Counted from the first letter of the stretch, positions 34,031 through 46,229 are shown. The stretch: 64,000 bases of DNA from Folioceros fuciformis (GCA_049999805.1 JBNGIO010006285.1:118972-182971); one strand, 5' to 3'. Notes: a model not told the origin generated them from the letters alone. Program-made: numbers and translations.

Positions 34031-35088
34031 ATGGCGGATTCCGAGGGTTTGGCAGACAATAGTGTGTGGAAGTCCACCGCATTGCTGGTGGTGGACATGC
34101 AGGTGGAATCTCTGTTGCACATATCGCAACCGTGAGCTCCAGCTCCTGCTTCGTTGTGGATATGGCTCTGAGCTTCTGATGCGGCGGGTTTGCAGGTTGA
34201 CTTCATCTATCCTGGTCCTATTTGTGTGAATGGAGGTCTGGACATTGTGCCTGCGGTGGCGAAGGCAGTTTCGAAAGCACGTCAGCGGGGTGCCGTGGTT
34301 GTCTGGGTGAGCAGATTTGTCCCTTCTGTACGTGGTTTTGCAGAGTTGTTCTTACCCTGGTTGGATGACGAATGAAATTCGCCACTTCTTCGTGTGCAGG
34401 TCAAGCGAGAGCACGACCTTAGTGGCAGGGATGTTGAGGTCTTTCGCGTGTGCTTGTACGGTGGCGAGACACCAGGGCCTGTGGTGAAGGGAACAATGGG
34501 TGCCGCTTTTGTGGAGGGCCTGGATCCTCTGCCGCAGGAGCCAGTCGTCGTCAAGTATAGGTTTAGTGCGTTTTTTGAGACCAATTTGGACCGCGTTCTC
34601 CGCCGTCTTGGAGTGAAGAGGATTGTTGTTGCAGGTGTGTATTTTGGCAGGCACTTGTCACCAGTACGAATTTCCCTCGTGGTTTATAGGACACTGTTTC
34701 CAGTGCCTGTGCTTGACCTTGCTAGCTGTGATGACTTTACTCTTGGTGGACTGTGTAGGAGTTCAAACTCCGAACTGCATCCGTGCCACAGCATTTGATG
34801 CTGTTGCTCTGGACTATGAGTACGTCTCTGTTCTGGCAGATGCTACTGCTGCGAGTAGCCCGGAAATTCATGCCGGTAACAACCGTTCAGATACCTTGCA
34901 TCTCTCTGTGTTCCGACTCCCCTTGCCTCACATAGCATTGTGTCGCATAGTGATTCATCTCATGGGTCTCTGAGTAATTCCACCCTTCCGCTTGCGCAGC
35001 CAATCTTCTGGACATGCGCAACATTGGTATCAAGACACCTGCCGTTGCTGACTGGGGAGCAGACCAACTGCACGGCGATCAGCTGTGA
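34031..35088 (+). CDS. Isochorismatase-family hydrolase (nicotinamidase-like)
   Basis: Five exons: 34031-34102, 34196-34306, 34400-34634, 34759-34875 and 35000-35088; 207 aa, all in phase. The cysteine hydrolase fold shows TALLVVDMQVDFI (catalytic Asp), VVWVKREHD (catalytic Lys), KYRFSAFFETNLD, VVAGVQTPNCIRATAFDAVA (nucleophile Cys) and LADATAASSPEIHAANLLDM. The closest plant match I recall is At3g16190, annotated as a probable inactive nicotinamidase, so the true substrate may not be nicotinamide. Here Asp, Lys and Cys are all present, so it should be an active hydrolase of some amide or isochorismate-like substrate. There is no signal peptide. It immediately follows the B12-like ORF on the same strand. 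Confidence 0.9.
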
Positions 35089-35271
35089 CCCAAGTTCCAG
35101 CCGCACGGCTGGTCGTTGTGACAGAGCTTTGTCACAACTGATGATGTATTTCGTCTCTTTCTCTTCGGAGGCTTATCTCGTCGTGTAAGCATAGCCGGCT
35201 TTAGAAGCAAAGCCAGATCCCTGTGACGGTGAAGTTCTGAACTGTAGGAGAAGCGCGCCTTGAAGTAGAAT

Positions 35272-38200
35272 ATGGGGGGCCTTGAAGTGCTTAATTGTAA
35301 GCATCCTAGTTATTTACAACTGAAAGAAACCCGATGCAAGTCGAACGGTTGTGTACATAGTTGTTTGGCCATTCCTTTCCACTCGTGCATTCGAACAGTC
35401 TGTGATGAATACAGCGGCCAGAGCTGTGGCACTTTCTTCTTTGTCAGCAGCATGAATCGATTGCGGCTGGTGCATGATCTGGGTCCCGGAATCCCTCGGC
35501 CGGTTGTCCATGGATCCAAGAAAGGAGCTTTCTGCCATTCCAAGGAGCGCACATTCAAGGATTTCGCTGGCATCGCCGCCGAGGAAAGCGGGGAAAGGCT
35601 CAATCGCCTGAGAAGCACACTGTTGGCAGTGCATGTCGGAAGGTTGCGGAAGGAAGCCAGAAAAACAGCTGCCAAGGGTGGAGACCAGAGCCTGAATAAT
35701 TCTGCCTCCAGGTTGCGAGATGGACCAGGAATTGCCACCCAATTTAATAACCGCAACGGTGCGGAAAGAACCTCCCGGACAGGCTGTGAGGAGGAGGGTG
35801 CGTGGACTGTCGCCGACAGCTCCATGCTTTACAGGGTTGCAGGTTGGGGAGCCCCATATTTTGGCATCAACTCCACTGGCAATGTCTGCGTTCATCCTCT
35901 GGGAGGCGGTGATCGTAAGATGGCACCTCAGAACTTTTTCTTGGGTTTTTGCGACTCTCAGGGTTTAGGGTTTAAGGTGATGGTGGGTTCGAAGTAGACA
36001 CCTCGCTGCTGGCGATTCTGACAATGTGTGCTCTCTGGCAGAAGCTGACGAGCTCGATATTGTTGATCTAATTGGTGCCCTGCTGAAGAGAAACGTGCAG
36101 CTTCCTATGGTGATAAGATTTCCTGACATCGTGCAACATAGAATCCAGCAACTTCAAGACTGCTTTAACTCTGCTATATCCAAGTTTGGATATCAAGTAT
36201 GTCACCAGCTTGTGTGACTCGTTGCCTTGTGGTGCAGCAACAGGGTAGTTCCATGACCTTTTGTATTGTTTACACCATGTTTTTGCTTTTGCAGAGGCAT
36301 TTTCAAGGTGTTTTTCCCGTTAAATGTAATCATGACCGGCACCTTCTTGAGGACATTGTGGAGTTTGGCCGGCAGTGCAGATTTGGCCTCGAAGCCGGGT
36401 CGAAAGCTGAACTTCTCATCGCCATTGCGAATTTGCGTGGAAAGCAAGACGCCCTTCTCATCTGTAATGGATACAAGGTGTGGCCACTTTTCAGTGCATT
36501 TGGGAAACTCTGCCACCTGTGTGAGGTTGATATTTGCAAGAAGCGGTCATTTAGGCCCTTCCCTACTGACAATGTGGCAGAAAATTTGGAACATTGAGGT
36601 GCGAATTGATTTATCTCCACACTGATCTTTCAGGATCAGGTGTATATTGAAAGTGTCCTCCTCTCAAGACAGCTTGGGGTGAATGGAGTCATTGTCCTTG
36701 AGCAGGTAACATCGAGCCGGAGATGACGTCGTATGAGTTCTCAGGCATGGGCACAGCACCGGCGTGTAGGTGCTTTGTAGTTCATGGTCGTCTCCTATCG
36801 TAGGCATCTTATACCTTTAGGTGCTCACATTATGATGCCCCTCAAAGCAGATGGAGGAGCTGGACCTTGTGATTGACGTTAGTAAGAAGCTAAGGATTAG
36901 GCCCTTGATTGGTGTGAGGGCAAAACTTAGTGTAAGGCATGATGGGCACTGGGGCGAAACCTCAGGTGATAGGGGAAAGTTTGGCCTGACAACGAATGAG
37001 ATTGTCAGGGTTGTCTACAGACTGAAGCAGGTAGGTGAATTCCCGCACATTTTGGCATTAGCTACGAACGTGTTACTTTATACTCGGATGACGTCATTCT
37101 GACGTTTGTGTTTTGTGAACAGGAAGGCATGCTCGATTGTTTGCAGCTCCTTCATTTCCACATAGGATCGCAAGTCCCGTCTATCTCTATAATCAAGGAT
37201 GCAATGCGTGAAGCCAGCCATATGTATTGCGAGCTTGCTTTGCTGGGTGCTGCTATGGTTAGTGCATCCTTGAGATTGGAAGCCCAACTTGAGGGGCAGC
37301 TTTTCCTGAAATGCCATGAAAGTCCTTGAGTTGTGAAGGAATGATCTCTTTGTTTTCGTGTGAGCAGGGATACATTGACGTTGGGGGCGGATTGGGTATT
37401 GATTATGATGGCACCAAAGGACGGTCAGAAGCATCAACCAACTATAGTATGCAGGTACGACGCAGCTTGGTGAATGAGTTCTTAATTGCAATCTGCTAGA
37501 ACCCGTCTCACCTAGCAGGTTTTTGACTGATGGTTAGTTTGGTTTCAGAATTATGCAAACGATGTGGTAGCAGCTCTGTCGGATGCCTGTTTATTGAAAC
37601 AAGTGGCTCAGCCAGTGATAATCTCAGAAAGCGGTCGTGCGTTGGCATCACATCATTCAGTGTTAGTGTTTGATGTACTGAATGCGTCACAGCGCTCTGA
37701 AGCTGCGGCTTTGGAGAACTTGAGTAATTTAGTGAGATGTGCGGGAATAGGAGAGGCCAGGTCACAAAGTGGAACAGGTGAAAACTCCGGTCCCACTCAG
37801 CGGGGAGTGATCGATGGTACGCAGACAACAGCAGGTGACTATCTTTTGTCAACTTTTTTCGAGGTGTACGATACCATGGACGAATTCAACTTCCAAGAAG
37901 CGTATAATGATGCCAAGCAATTTAAGTCTGAAGCCTGGAGCTTATTTAAGCTCGGTTGTCTGAGTTTGGAGCAAAGGGCACAAGCAGATGCCCTCTATGA
38001 TGCTGTGTGCCACCGAGCTGTAAAGTACTCAAGGGGGACTGAGCTGCCTGATGAGCTGCAAGCTGTGAGCAAGTCTTTTGCTGCTGTATATCATGTGAAT
38101 ATGTCTGTATTCCGTTCTGCTCCAGATTCATGGGCCATCAGTCAACTTTTCCCTGTCATGCCTTTGCAACGCCTAAATGAAAAACCAGGAGTACAAGCAA

Positions 38201-38740
38201 CACTTGCAGATTTAACCTGTGACAGCGATGGGAAGATCAACCGATTCATAGGTGCAAATGGTGAGTCCACCAGTGTTCTGCCGGTGCATGAACTCGTCAA
38301 AGGTGAATTATACTACTTCGGCTTATTTCTCGGCGGGGTCTATCAGGTATGTCATTCAATCGTATGTTTGGTCGTCTGACTTGATATTGTCTGATACTAA
38401 ACTCGCCGGCACGTTGACACTGCAGGAGGTGATGGGAAGCTCCCACAACCTATTTGGAATGACAAACGTAGTGCATGTGAGGGCGAAGAGGCATAACAAC
38501 GGTAATGACCTGTCGAGCACCCACAAGAACGGAGAATACATCGTGGAGCATGTTATCAGGGGCCAAACCATGGAGGAACTGCTTCAGACGGTTCAACATG
38601 TTGGAGAGGATATGATGGAAGCTCTCCGCAGGGAGACAGAAAATGCTGTAGCTAGTGGGTGCCTCACAATAGAAGAAGCACAAAGGTTGCTGATCAACTA
38701 CAGGCGTAGCTTGGGCTCATACACGTACTTGACTAGATAG
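35272..38740 (+). CDS. ADC: Biosynthetic arginine decarboxylase
   Basis: Nine exons: 35272-35914, 36042-36196, 36295-36477, 36634-36705, 36851-37030, 37123-37257, 37368-37454, 37549-38346 and 38426-38740; 855 aa in phase. The PLP fold-III decarboxylase has the Lys motif [53 protein letters not shown], the PLP-phosphate segment [13 protein letters not shown] and the active-site loop TCDSDGKI. It makes agmatine plus CO2 from arginine, the first step of plant putrescine synthesis. The family is typically about 700 aa; here the N-terminus before [18 protein letters not shown] is about 190 residues, basic and Ser-rich, possibly a plastid transit region. An internal ATG at 35451 is an alternative start. 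Plant ADC is usually translated as a proenzyme and controlled by polyamines. Confidence 0.95.
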
Positions 38741-39434
38741 GCGTTGAGCCTGAAGATTCTGCAGCTGCTGTGCTAATTTTTTTGCGGAACGCACATGTTC
38801 CTTCATCCAAAGACGATCCAGTGCATGGCTTTCGGTGTCTGGACTGCGCAGATTTTGAGAAAGTCAAGAGCGTTCCATACTCTACGTCGAAGTTCAATTG
38901 TGTCTCGAGCTCCTTGGTGGCTAGGTTATTCTCAATGGCATCTGGCAATCAGGCTAGTGGACCAGAGGTCGGGCTTAAGGTGTGTGGTCTCCTACTCAAC
39001 CATAGGAATATCTGCTTCTTGTTCCTTTGCAAGTGTTTTGCACGCAAGCCGTATCTCCATCACAGACACTGGTAACCACATGACCCTGACCTCCCTACCT
39101 TTTGGCAAACCGTGTCGCTTCACTGGTTGCTCAACTGCGCAACTGGTGTCAGGCCGCTCCATGTCTTGAGTGTAATAACGAAAGTGGAATTGTTTTGCGA
39201 TCACACCTTACTGCGTTGCTGCAAACAGTAGAAAGGCTTTGTACCTCACTAGGACCCAATCAGAGCAGTCCGGAAGAACCCGTTGCGCTTTGGTATTGAG
39301 ACAAGGACCTATCGTGCATCGTCCATGTTTTCGAATGCCTGTCGATCGTCGTAAAGTGCTCAGCAGTACCTTGGGTCCATATGGGCCTACAAAGGTACGA
39401 TACGGAATGTGGAAGACCAATTCCTGGTGCTTGT
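38741..39434. other. ADC 3' flank and spacer
   Basis: Short ORFs in several frames, none with family features. Probably 3' UTR and degenerate spacer leading into the CHIL-like fragment. Confidence 0.5.
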
Positions 39435-39955
39435 ACAGCCAACCCAAAGCAGACAAGGGCGTCTACAGTATTGGAGTTGCCAAGATGGATTCATGTAGCT
39501 CCCCGCTGGTTCCTGTAGGTGAACTAACCAGACCAAAATCCAAATTCATGTTACAGAGTAACTGTTCCAATGGCCAATAACCTGTGCTCCCAAGTTCTGG
39601 AAGCGACCACAGCTGAGATGGTCCAGAGGTCCAGCGGTCCCACTTGGCAGGTACCCATTTCCAAACGCCTTCGCGGATTTTTCTGGTCCGGAACAGTTTC
39701 AGATGAACTGGATTGACTGGATGGAATGAGCTCCAGTGCCAAGTCTGATGAACATGTACAAATAGTGGACTTCTCGAGTCCCAGGACAGCAGAGTCTACC
39801 AGCCAGACAACCAACTCGCTCAGGCACCACATCAATTCTCGGGACTACTTTTCAGGGCCTGTAAGCAAACTCCCTTGGCATCTGTGGTTTTCGTCGTCCT
39901 AGAAACATGAACTTCAAGTTTTTGCAAGCATTGATGGAGGGATGCATATTGCATG
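39435..39955 (+). pseudogene. Orphan copy of the CHIL upstream region (broken duplicate)
   Basis: This stretch matches the region just upstream of CHIL-A (about 44340-44970) block by block: CCAACCCAAAG, CCCCGCTGGTT..GTAGGTGA, CAAGTTCTGGAAG / GAAGTTCTGGAAG, GGTCCAGAGGTCCAGC, TGACTGGATGGAATG, CAAGTCTGATGAACA, CGAGTCCCAGGACAG, CAACTCGCTC..GGCA.CACATCA and CCTGTAAGCAAACTCCC. It resembles the CHIL-B upstream region (55610-56060) more distantly. Similarity ends at about 39955, before a coding exon would begin, and AT-rich repeats (CCATAACATT) follow. I infer a third tandem CHIL copy whose coding part was lost. Confidence 0.7.
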
Positions 39956-40517
39956 CCATAACATTAAGGCTCTCCCTCCAGGGACATGTGACATAACATT
40001 TTGCCATAACATTGTGCCATAACATTAAGCCTTCATGTGAAATCTTGGTACCTCAAGGGCTGGAGAGGATAGATGAGCATTGGTAAAGCGAATATCAGAT
40101 GTCGTACCCAACTCTTATGGTACTTATTAATCATGTGCAGCCCTTCCTCGTACATACATCATCAAGAAAACCAACATCATGTCAACAAGTTGTTGATTTG
40201 TGGTTGCATATAGATTGGGTAGAGATCTACGTTCATTGATTGTGACCTCTAAGTATAGAGTTGGTGACTATGACCTCCAAATATAGAGTTGGTGACATCA
40301 CAATTGTTAAGTATTCAAATCTCATTATTTCCATCTGATAAGTGATCCTACAAAGCTGTATTCTATATTTGTGGCCTTCCTTTTGCTCAATGGTAGATTG
40401 AAATATCTCAAGCCTTTAAGGAGTAGACCTTATTATCTAACGTTGTTGATTCTATAGATAGGTCTTTCATCAAGTTTCCGATTTGCCTCCTAAGTGATAC
40501 ACTCCTGCAGCCTAAGG

Positions 40518-40765
40518 CTAAAAGCAATACAATATGCAACATTCTTGTAGCCTACCACTAAAAGCAATACAATATGCTACCTGCTGCCTATCACTAAAAG
40601 CAATCCAATATGCTACCTACAACTTATCACTGAAAGCAATGCAACATGCTACACTTCTACAGCCTATCACTAAAAGCAATTCAATATGCTACATGCAACC
40701 TATCACTAAAAGCAATACAATATACTACTTGTAGCCTATCAATAAAAGCAATACAACATGCATTG
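40518..40765. repeat. Tandem array of CACTAAAAGCAATACAATATGC units
   Basis: Seven to eight imperfect copies, spaced 30-45 bases, of a unit built on CTATCACTAAAAGCAATACA followed by ATATGCTAC. Spacing varies by indels between copies. Confidence 0.85.
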
Positions 40766-41128
40766 TATGATGCTTCAAGTTGTATATGACAATAGAAAGA
40801 TGTTGCTCGACATGACATATGTGCAAACAACTAGGAGGTTCCAATGATGTTGGTATGTCAACATTCTCAAAATAGTATAATATGTGAAAGTTGGAAGGGG
40901 GCCAATGTACCACCCCTCTTCTATGGGTGGTAGATCCTCTTATCGGCGCATTTTGGACCTCCATGTCATTCTAGTCCTAACAACTTGGATGGCAAGACTA
41001 TGCTGGTCAACAAGTGCACTTGGAAGCACAACACCAAGGACTACATTTACTAAGAAATACTATTGTTAAAATTCATCAAAATTCAATTCTCTAATGAATC
41101 CGACTACTTATTCCTCAGTTTCTACTTC

Positions 41129-41190
41129 AACCCTAAAACCCTAAACCCAAAAACGCTGAAGTTGTTTAGGGTTTAGGGTTTTAGGGTTTG
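41129..41190. repeat. Inverted telomere-type repeat (AAACCCTAAA / TTTAGGG)
   Basis: A 20-base arm of CCCTAAA-type repeats (41129-41148) is mirrored exactly on the other strand at 41169-41188 (TTTAGGG repeats), with a 20-base loop. It lies inside AT-rich DNA 0.7 kb from the end of the GH17 gene. Confidence 0.9.
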
Positions 41191-41864
41191 TTTTCTGCAG
41201 GAGTCACCTATGTTGTAATTGTTATAATTCATAAAAATTATAATAGTGATTCTTATCTTCATGACTTGTTTTGCAACTCATGCATGGGTTTAGAAAGAAA
41301 TTGGACTAAATTTTATTTTCTTTACTTACAAAGTCATATTATCAAGTAGTATCACTCTCTCACTATCTAATCCAACTCTTTTGGTGTAGAATTCGTCCTT
41401 TAGTGTAGCAGGTGTTCTTACAAATTTGTACCTTATGTTGGTTGTTTAGTCAAGACTCTTCATTACTTTAACAATGGTATACTTGGTACCCAAGAATTCA
41501 AATACTAACAGACCCAACAACTCAAACCCTCAAGAGCAAGCACAATTATTAGAGTGGTTACATGTTACCTCTATTATAATAACCAATATTACAAAAACGA
41601 GGACTAGGCTTGTCCTTCCAGGCGTCCTTTTACAACAACAGGCCCTCTTCTAAGAACAAGCGGTTAGCATAGAAATCTAGGCTAGCAATAAAGTCCCTCA
41701 CAAGCTAATAGGTTGCTGCTACACGATTCCCTAGAAAATGTCATTCCCATCGCCTTACTCATGTTCCTAGCCTACTTAGTCCAACTTGAGGTACAAGCAA
41801 GAATTATATTGTTTACATTTACAATCTCTCTCATTGGATCAATAGTATTCTCGTTGCTACATTA

Positions 41865-43532
41865 TCAGTTGTAAAGCATATAGTAGAGAGTAACAAGCGC
41901 CATGCATATCGACATTAGTGCATTCATAAACACGCTGGAATTCCATGCTCTACTACAATTAGTAGATGTACATACAGCTACGGGAAAGTTGCAACCATAG
42001 GTCAAACTTGGATCCTTCTTTATAACTATTGCCAAACCGTGGAAATTGCAAGTTGAGTGCTTTTGACCATGTGCTTGATAATAGCTGTTGAGGGCATAAG
42101 AGGCTTCTTTGTGCATGCCCATACCTATGGTCTTATTGCAAGACCCTCCATGTTCAAAGGATGTACAATCTCCACCATGATGGCATGCATAGTGAATGAT
42201 GTGTTCTACATGGCTCTTGTTGAAGGGTTCATCCTTGTTCAAAACACACCACTTCTTATCCATGTACTTCACACGAGCATGAACAAGGGGAATATTCAAG
42301 CCTTGGCCTGATAAATCAAGTGAGTATTTGGCTTGTCCAGCATAGTCAAAAATACCCCAATGTCTTTCAAAGTTGCCAAGCAGAGTATCCTTGGCATCTT
42401 CATCGAATAGTTCAAGAAGGTAGAAGTCAAAAGATGTGTTGGGTTGCCTAGGAGTGCCCTTCATCTGGAAAGAGAAATTAAGGAAACCTTGATTGAACTT
42501 TTGAGCATTGATAAGAGTTGCATGCAAGTCACCATCTGTAGGCCATCCAATTTCTCCTAGAACTATAGGCATACTAGCAGGTGCTCCTACACTAGCCAAG
42601 GCATTTGCAACTGAGTCAATGCTAGCCTCCAACGCATTTGTGTAGGTGTATGCACCATCAATAAAGGCAACACTGCTATTACTATTGAAGAAAGCAAAAT
42701 TCTTTGGAACATGACGATTCTTGACGAGACTCAAGTATGGGTTAAGATTGACCATGAAAGGGGACCCGTATTGAGTGAGGTTTGAAACAATGTTGGTCAT
42801 GACTTCCGAATACTCTTTCTTAAATAATGTTTGACTAGGGAGATGAGTCTTTGTTGATAGAACATCAACAGCTATAGGTACTACAAGCTTCACAACACCT
42901 TGCAACTTAGCTTCCTGCAAAGCTTGATGAACATTATTCATGGCAGGAAGAATGTATCCAACATATTCGTCATAGTAGGTGCCCAAAAATGGATTGTTCC
43001 CTATTGCAATATACCTACAAAACAATACTTAGAGGATGAGAAAGTGCATAAGACAAGGAAAATTTATCTCTTATCTTATGCTAAATTCAACAACAAAACC
43101 AATTCGCAACAATGTAAGTTACAATGGATACAAGTGCAGAACTTGTATGGAGACAATGGATAGCATGGAAGAGGAAATAAAAGCTTACGCAATGTTGACA
43201 TGTTTCTTTTGTATGTAGTAGGATACATTGTACTTCACCCATGCCCTAGCATGATGAATGTTCTGCAAACTTTGAAGCATAAAGTTTGGAGCGCTTATCA
43301 TCACTTCGCAGCTAGTCGATCCCAAAGCGTTGAGTAGTTTTTTATCTGCATCATCGAGCTTCACTTTTGTGATATTGTTGTCCTTGAGGAGCTGAATCAT
43401 GGACTTCATTAGTAGTGGCCGCCTAGTAGAAGTTCCCCAATTTACACCAATAGCTTGTGCTGAGCACAATTGTAGCATCACCAACATCATGAATAGCACA
43501 CAAATCCAAGATGAACTCATGAATCTCGCCAT
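41865..43532 (-). CDS. GH17 beta-1,3-glucanase-like protein with X8 domain and GPI signal
   Basis: Two exons, 43189-43532 and 41865-43014, giving 497 aa. Residues 1-26 are a secretory signal (CVLFMMLVMLQLCSAQA), followed directly by the mature GH17 start IGVNWGTSTRRPLL. The catalytic nucleophile is present in VLGEIGWPTDGD (Glu about 269). The acid/base position, normally VGNE, reads IAIGNNP (about 118-123), so this Glu is Asn. An X8/CBM43 carbohydrate-binding domain with its Cys pattern spans about 366-459 (KKWCVLNKDEP ... YGCNFP), and the last ~22 residues are hydrophobic, as in GPI-anchored family members. The family cuts or binds callose at the cell wall and plasmodesmata. This copy may bind rather than cut. 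It lies inside the CHIL duplication region but is unrelated to it. Confidence 0.92.
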
Positions 43533-43816
43533 TTCTTCAAATCAAATTTATGTCCAAGTCTTCCTAATCTTGATGGACAAGAGTACAAATTTGTCAACCA
43601 TTCATCAAGTATCAGAAACAGTGCAAAACATACAACACAATATGCAAAGCATAAGATCAAAGAGAGAGCCATGATGTAGAAGAAAAAAATCAATTATACC
43701 AGGATCACATGAACGTAGCAAGAACTTTAAAAGAGTAGACTACAGTACATTAATAGAGCTAGGAGAGGCCCTTTATGTATGTTAGGAAGACTATCCAACA
43801 TAGTACTAGAATATAA

Positions 43817-44030
43817 ACCTCTAACCTCTATAAGGCTATAAAATTTACCATAAATGCTAATGTGTGTAGTAACCGTTAACCTTAGAAACTACCTTATAAA
43901 TCTCTAACCTCTATAAGGCTATAAAATTTACCATAAATGTTAATGTGTATAATAACCATTAACCTTAGAAACTATCTTATAAACCTCTAACCTCTATAAG
44001 GCTATAAAATTTACTATAAATGCTAACGTG
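43817..44030. repeat. 83-bp direct repeat, three copies
   Basis: CTAACCTCTATAAGGCTATA followed by AAATTTACCATAAATG begins at 43821, 43904 and 43987 (steps of 83). The first two copies are nearly complete; the third diverges after ATGCTAACGTGTA. It lies 290 bases upstream of the GH17 start codon. Confidence 0.9.
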
Positions 44031-44339
44031 TAAAGCAAATCCAAGGGTTTAAGCAAATCCATGGAAACTGGCTCAATTACTGGTATGTTAAGAACAACAA
44101 TTTCTTCTTGGCTCATGATTTTAACCGAATCTATGGAGATTGACTCAAGGTTTTTAAGAGAACCTATGGAGGCTGAAATATCTATGTCAAGCTTTTGAGA
44201 GAATCCGTAATAATCCTTGCTATATATATATGTGGATGATCTCATTCTCATTTGCTATGATTTGGAACTTATGTAGAGTACAAAAGAAGAGCCTTCTTTG
44301 TGCTCCGCATAAGAGCCTAAACGATGTCCTGGTAGGGTT

Positions 44340-45011
44340 GTAGACCCAACCCAAAGTTGGATATGAGTATGCAGCAGTGCTGCAGTAGCCAAGATAGTTC
44401 CAGGCAGGTCCCCGCTGGTTGCGTAGGTGACCCAATTGTGCAGATCCATGCTCTAGAGTTCCACGGACCAATGAGGAGCTGCGCTGGGAAGTTCTGGAAG
44501 GGACAGCCGGTGAGATGGTGTTGGTCCAGTGGGCCAGAGGTCCAGCAGTACCAGCTCGGAAATGAGCAGGTGCTCATTTCCAGCAACTTCGCGGAGGCGT
44601 CCACCATTCACAGTGTCGGGAACTGTTGGTGGATGCGACTGTCGGGTTTGACTGGATGGAATGGGCTCAACGGCCAAGTCTGATGAACACATACAAATAC
44701 TGGAATCTTGCGAGTCCCAGGACAGAAGTGTCTACAACAACGTTCTCATCTCGTTGAATTTGAAGCCCAGTCTGTTCAGGCTCCAGGTTTCCTCTACCTT
44801 ACTGATCCAAAAGTCTTGTGAAAGCTGCAGCCAGGCACCCAACTCGCTCCGGCAACACATCAGTTCTCCAAGCCTGTAAGCAAACTCCCCGACATCTGCG
44901 TTAATTGTTGTAGTGCTATGTAGATGAACTTGGAGTTTTTTTGCAGGCTGCAATGATTGACGGATGTATGTTGCAGCTGATTAATATTCTGTGACTTTCC
45001 AGCAGAACGTG
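44340..45011 (+). promoter_or_regulatory. Upstream/leader region of CHIL-A, shared with the other CHIL copies
   Basis: Conserved blocks (GAAGTTCTGGAAGG, TTTGACTGGATGGAATGG, CTCAACGGCCAAGTCTGATG, GCGAGTCCCAGGACAG) recur upstream of CHIL-B and in the orphan fragment at 39435-39955. It holds the promoter and probably a leader exon and intron (GCCTGTAAGC near 44872). No protein-coding ORF is supported. Confidence 0.6.
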
Positions 45012-45987
45012 ATGGCTCAGATCGGGGACCTCCAGGCAACCATCACTGCCCCTGCCGGCTGCTCCAAGACTTTGCACCTGGCCGGCCACGGTACCAGTCC
45101 GGATTCTTTGACATTCCATCTGTGCATGTTGTGACCAATTCGAGACCCGAAGCCTCAGGCACTACTTGTGCAATTTGTGACATTCTGCCTGGTCATGCCT
45201 GCAGGAGTGGAGGAGAAGAACATCCAAGGAAGCCAGGTGAAAGTGGCCCGGTTGGCTGTGTACGTAGAGAAAGATGTCACTTCTCACCTGCGAGCCTGGA
45301 AAGGGAAGTCTGCTCATGATCTGGCACATGACAACGCCTTCTTCACCGCCTTGATCAAAGGTGCCATTTCCACAAGCTTGCATTGATTTCCGAGATGCAG
45401 GTGTGAGTGATAGTCTGCTGTTGCGATCTGTCTGGTTTAGGACTGACAGCCTCGAGTGACTACGTCATTCATGATTGTGCAGCGCCTGTGGAGAAGTTTG
45501 TCAAGGTTGAGTTGCTCGTGGGTCCAGTTCCTGGGCCTAACTACGGACTCCAAGTAGAGGTGTCCACCAAGGAGAGGCTCGTGAAGGAAGGCAAGTTGGG
45601 AGAGGTTGAGGAGAAGGCTCTTGTGGAGCTGCTGCACTTCTTCAAGCCCATCACCCAACTGGGCCCCTCTGTGCTATACGCCTTCCCCTCGCCGTCCGTC
45701 GTCGTCCTCACGGTACTCACAGCATGCATGTCAACCAACCATCTATACAGCTGGTTGATGGTCACCAAGACCTTACACCATATCCTGTTCACACCTTACA
45801 ACTAAACCGTGTAAGCTGGTGTGGCTCTTGGTGTTTTCAGGTGCAAGCAGATGGAGGCGAGGCGTCTCATGCAATCTCTAACGAGGCTATTGTGTTCGCT
45901 CTGCTGGACACTGTTTTTGGCGGGAATACGCTCAGTCCTTCCGCTACTGCTTCCACTGTCGAAGGCATTGCTGCTTGGCTGAACTAG
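45012..45987 (+). CDS. CHIL: Chalcone isomerase-like protein, copy A (CHIL)
   Basis: Four exons: 45012-45090, 45205-45360, 45483-45712 and 45841-45987; 203 aa. The start is ATG 45012 (MAQIGDLQATITAPAGCS). The CHI fold reads VYVEKDVTSHLRAWKGKS, DNAFFTALIKGAPVEKFVKV, GPVPGPNYGLQVEVSTKERL and ALLDTVFGGNTLSPSATAST. Aligned by eye to alfalfa CHI, Arg36, Thr48 and Asn113 are replaced (Lys/Glu region, Ala and Ser) while the Tyr106 position is kept, so it should not cyclise chalcones. It fits the type IV CHIL proteins, which bind chalcone synthase and make it more specific for naringenin chalcone. The exon structure is identical to copy B at 56 kb. Confidence 0.9.
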
Positions 45988-46229
45988 CACCCCCAAGGCT
46001 TTGAGCCACGGCATTCAGCACAACATGCCCTCTTCCACAATGCCCTCCAGCTACGGGCAAGCTCGTCCTCGAGCTACCATGTGTCGTTTGCAATAATAAA
46101 GTCTTGTTTTCAATGTGATCATCTCTTTCGATTCACTCCCTCATCGCCACCTAGCCCATTCCCCATTCCCTCCTAGCACTGTTACGGTATGTGGATCACA
46201 GATCCTGCGGGAGCAGCTAGTCAGGCCCC

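Larger units (their letters stand above)
39956..41864. other. AT-rich spacer with repeats
   Basis: No gene recognised. Contains CCATAACATT repeats (39955-40030), a 35-42-bp tandem array (40518-40765) and an inverted telomere-type repeat (41129-41190), listed separately. Confidence 0.6.
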
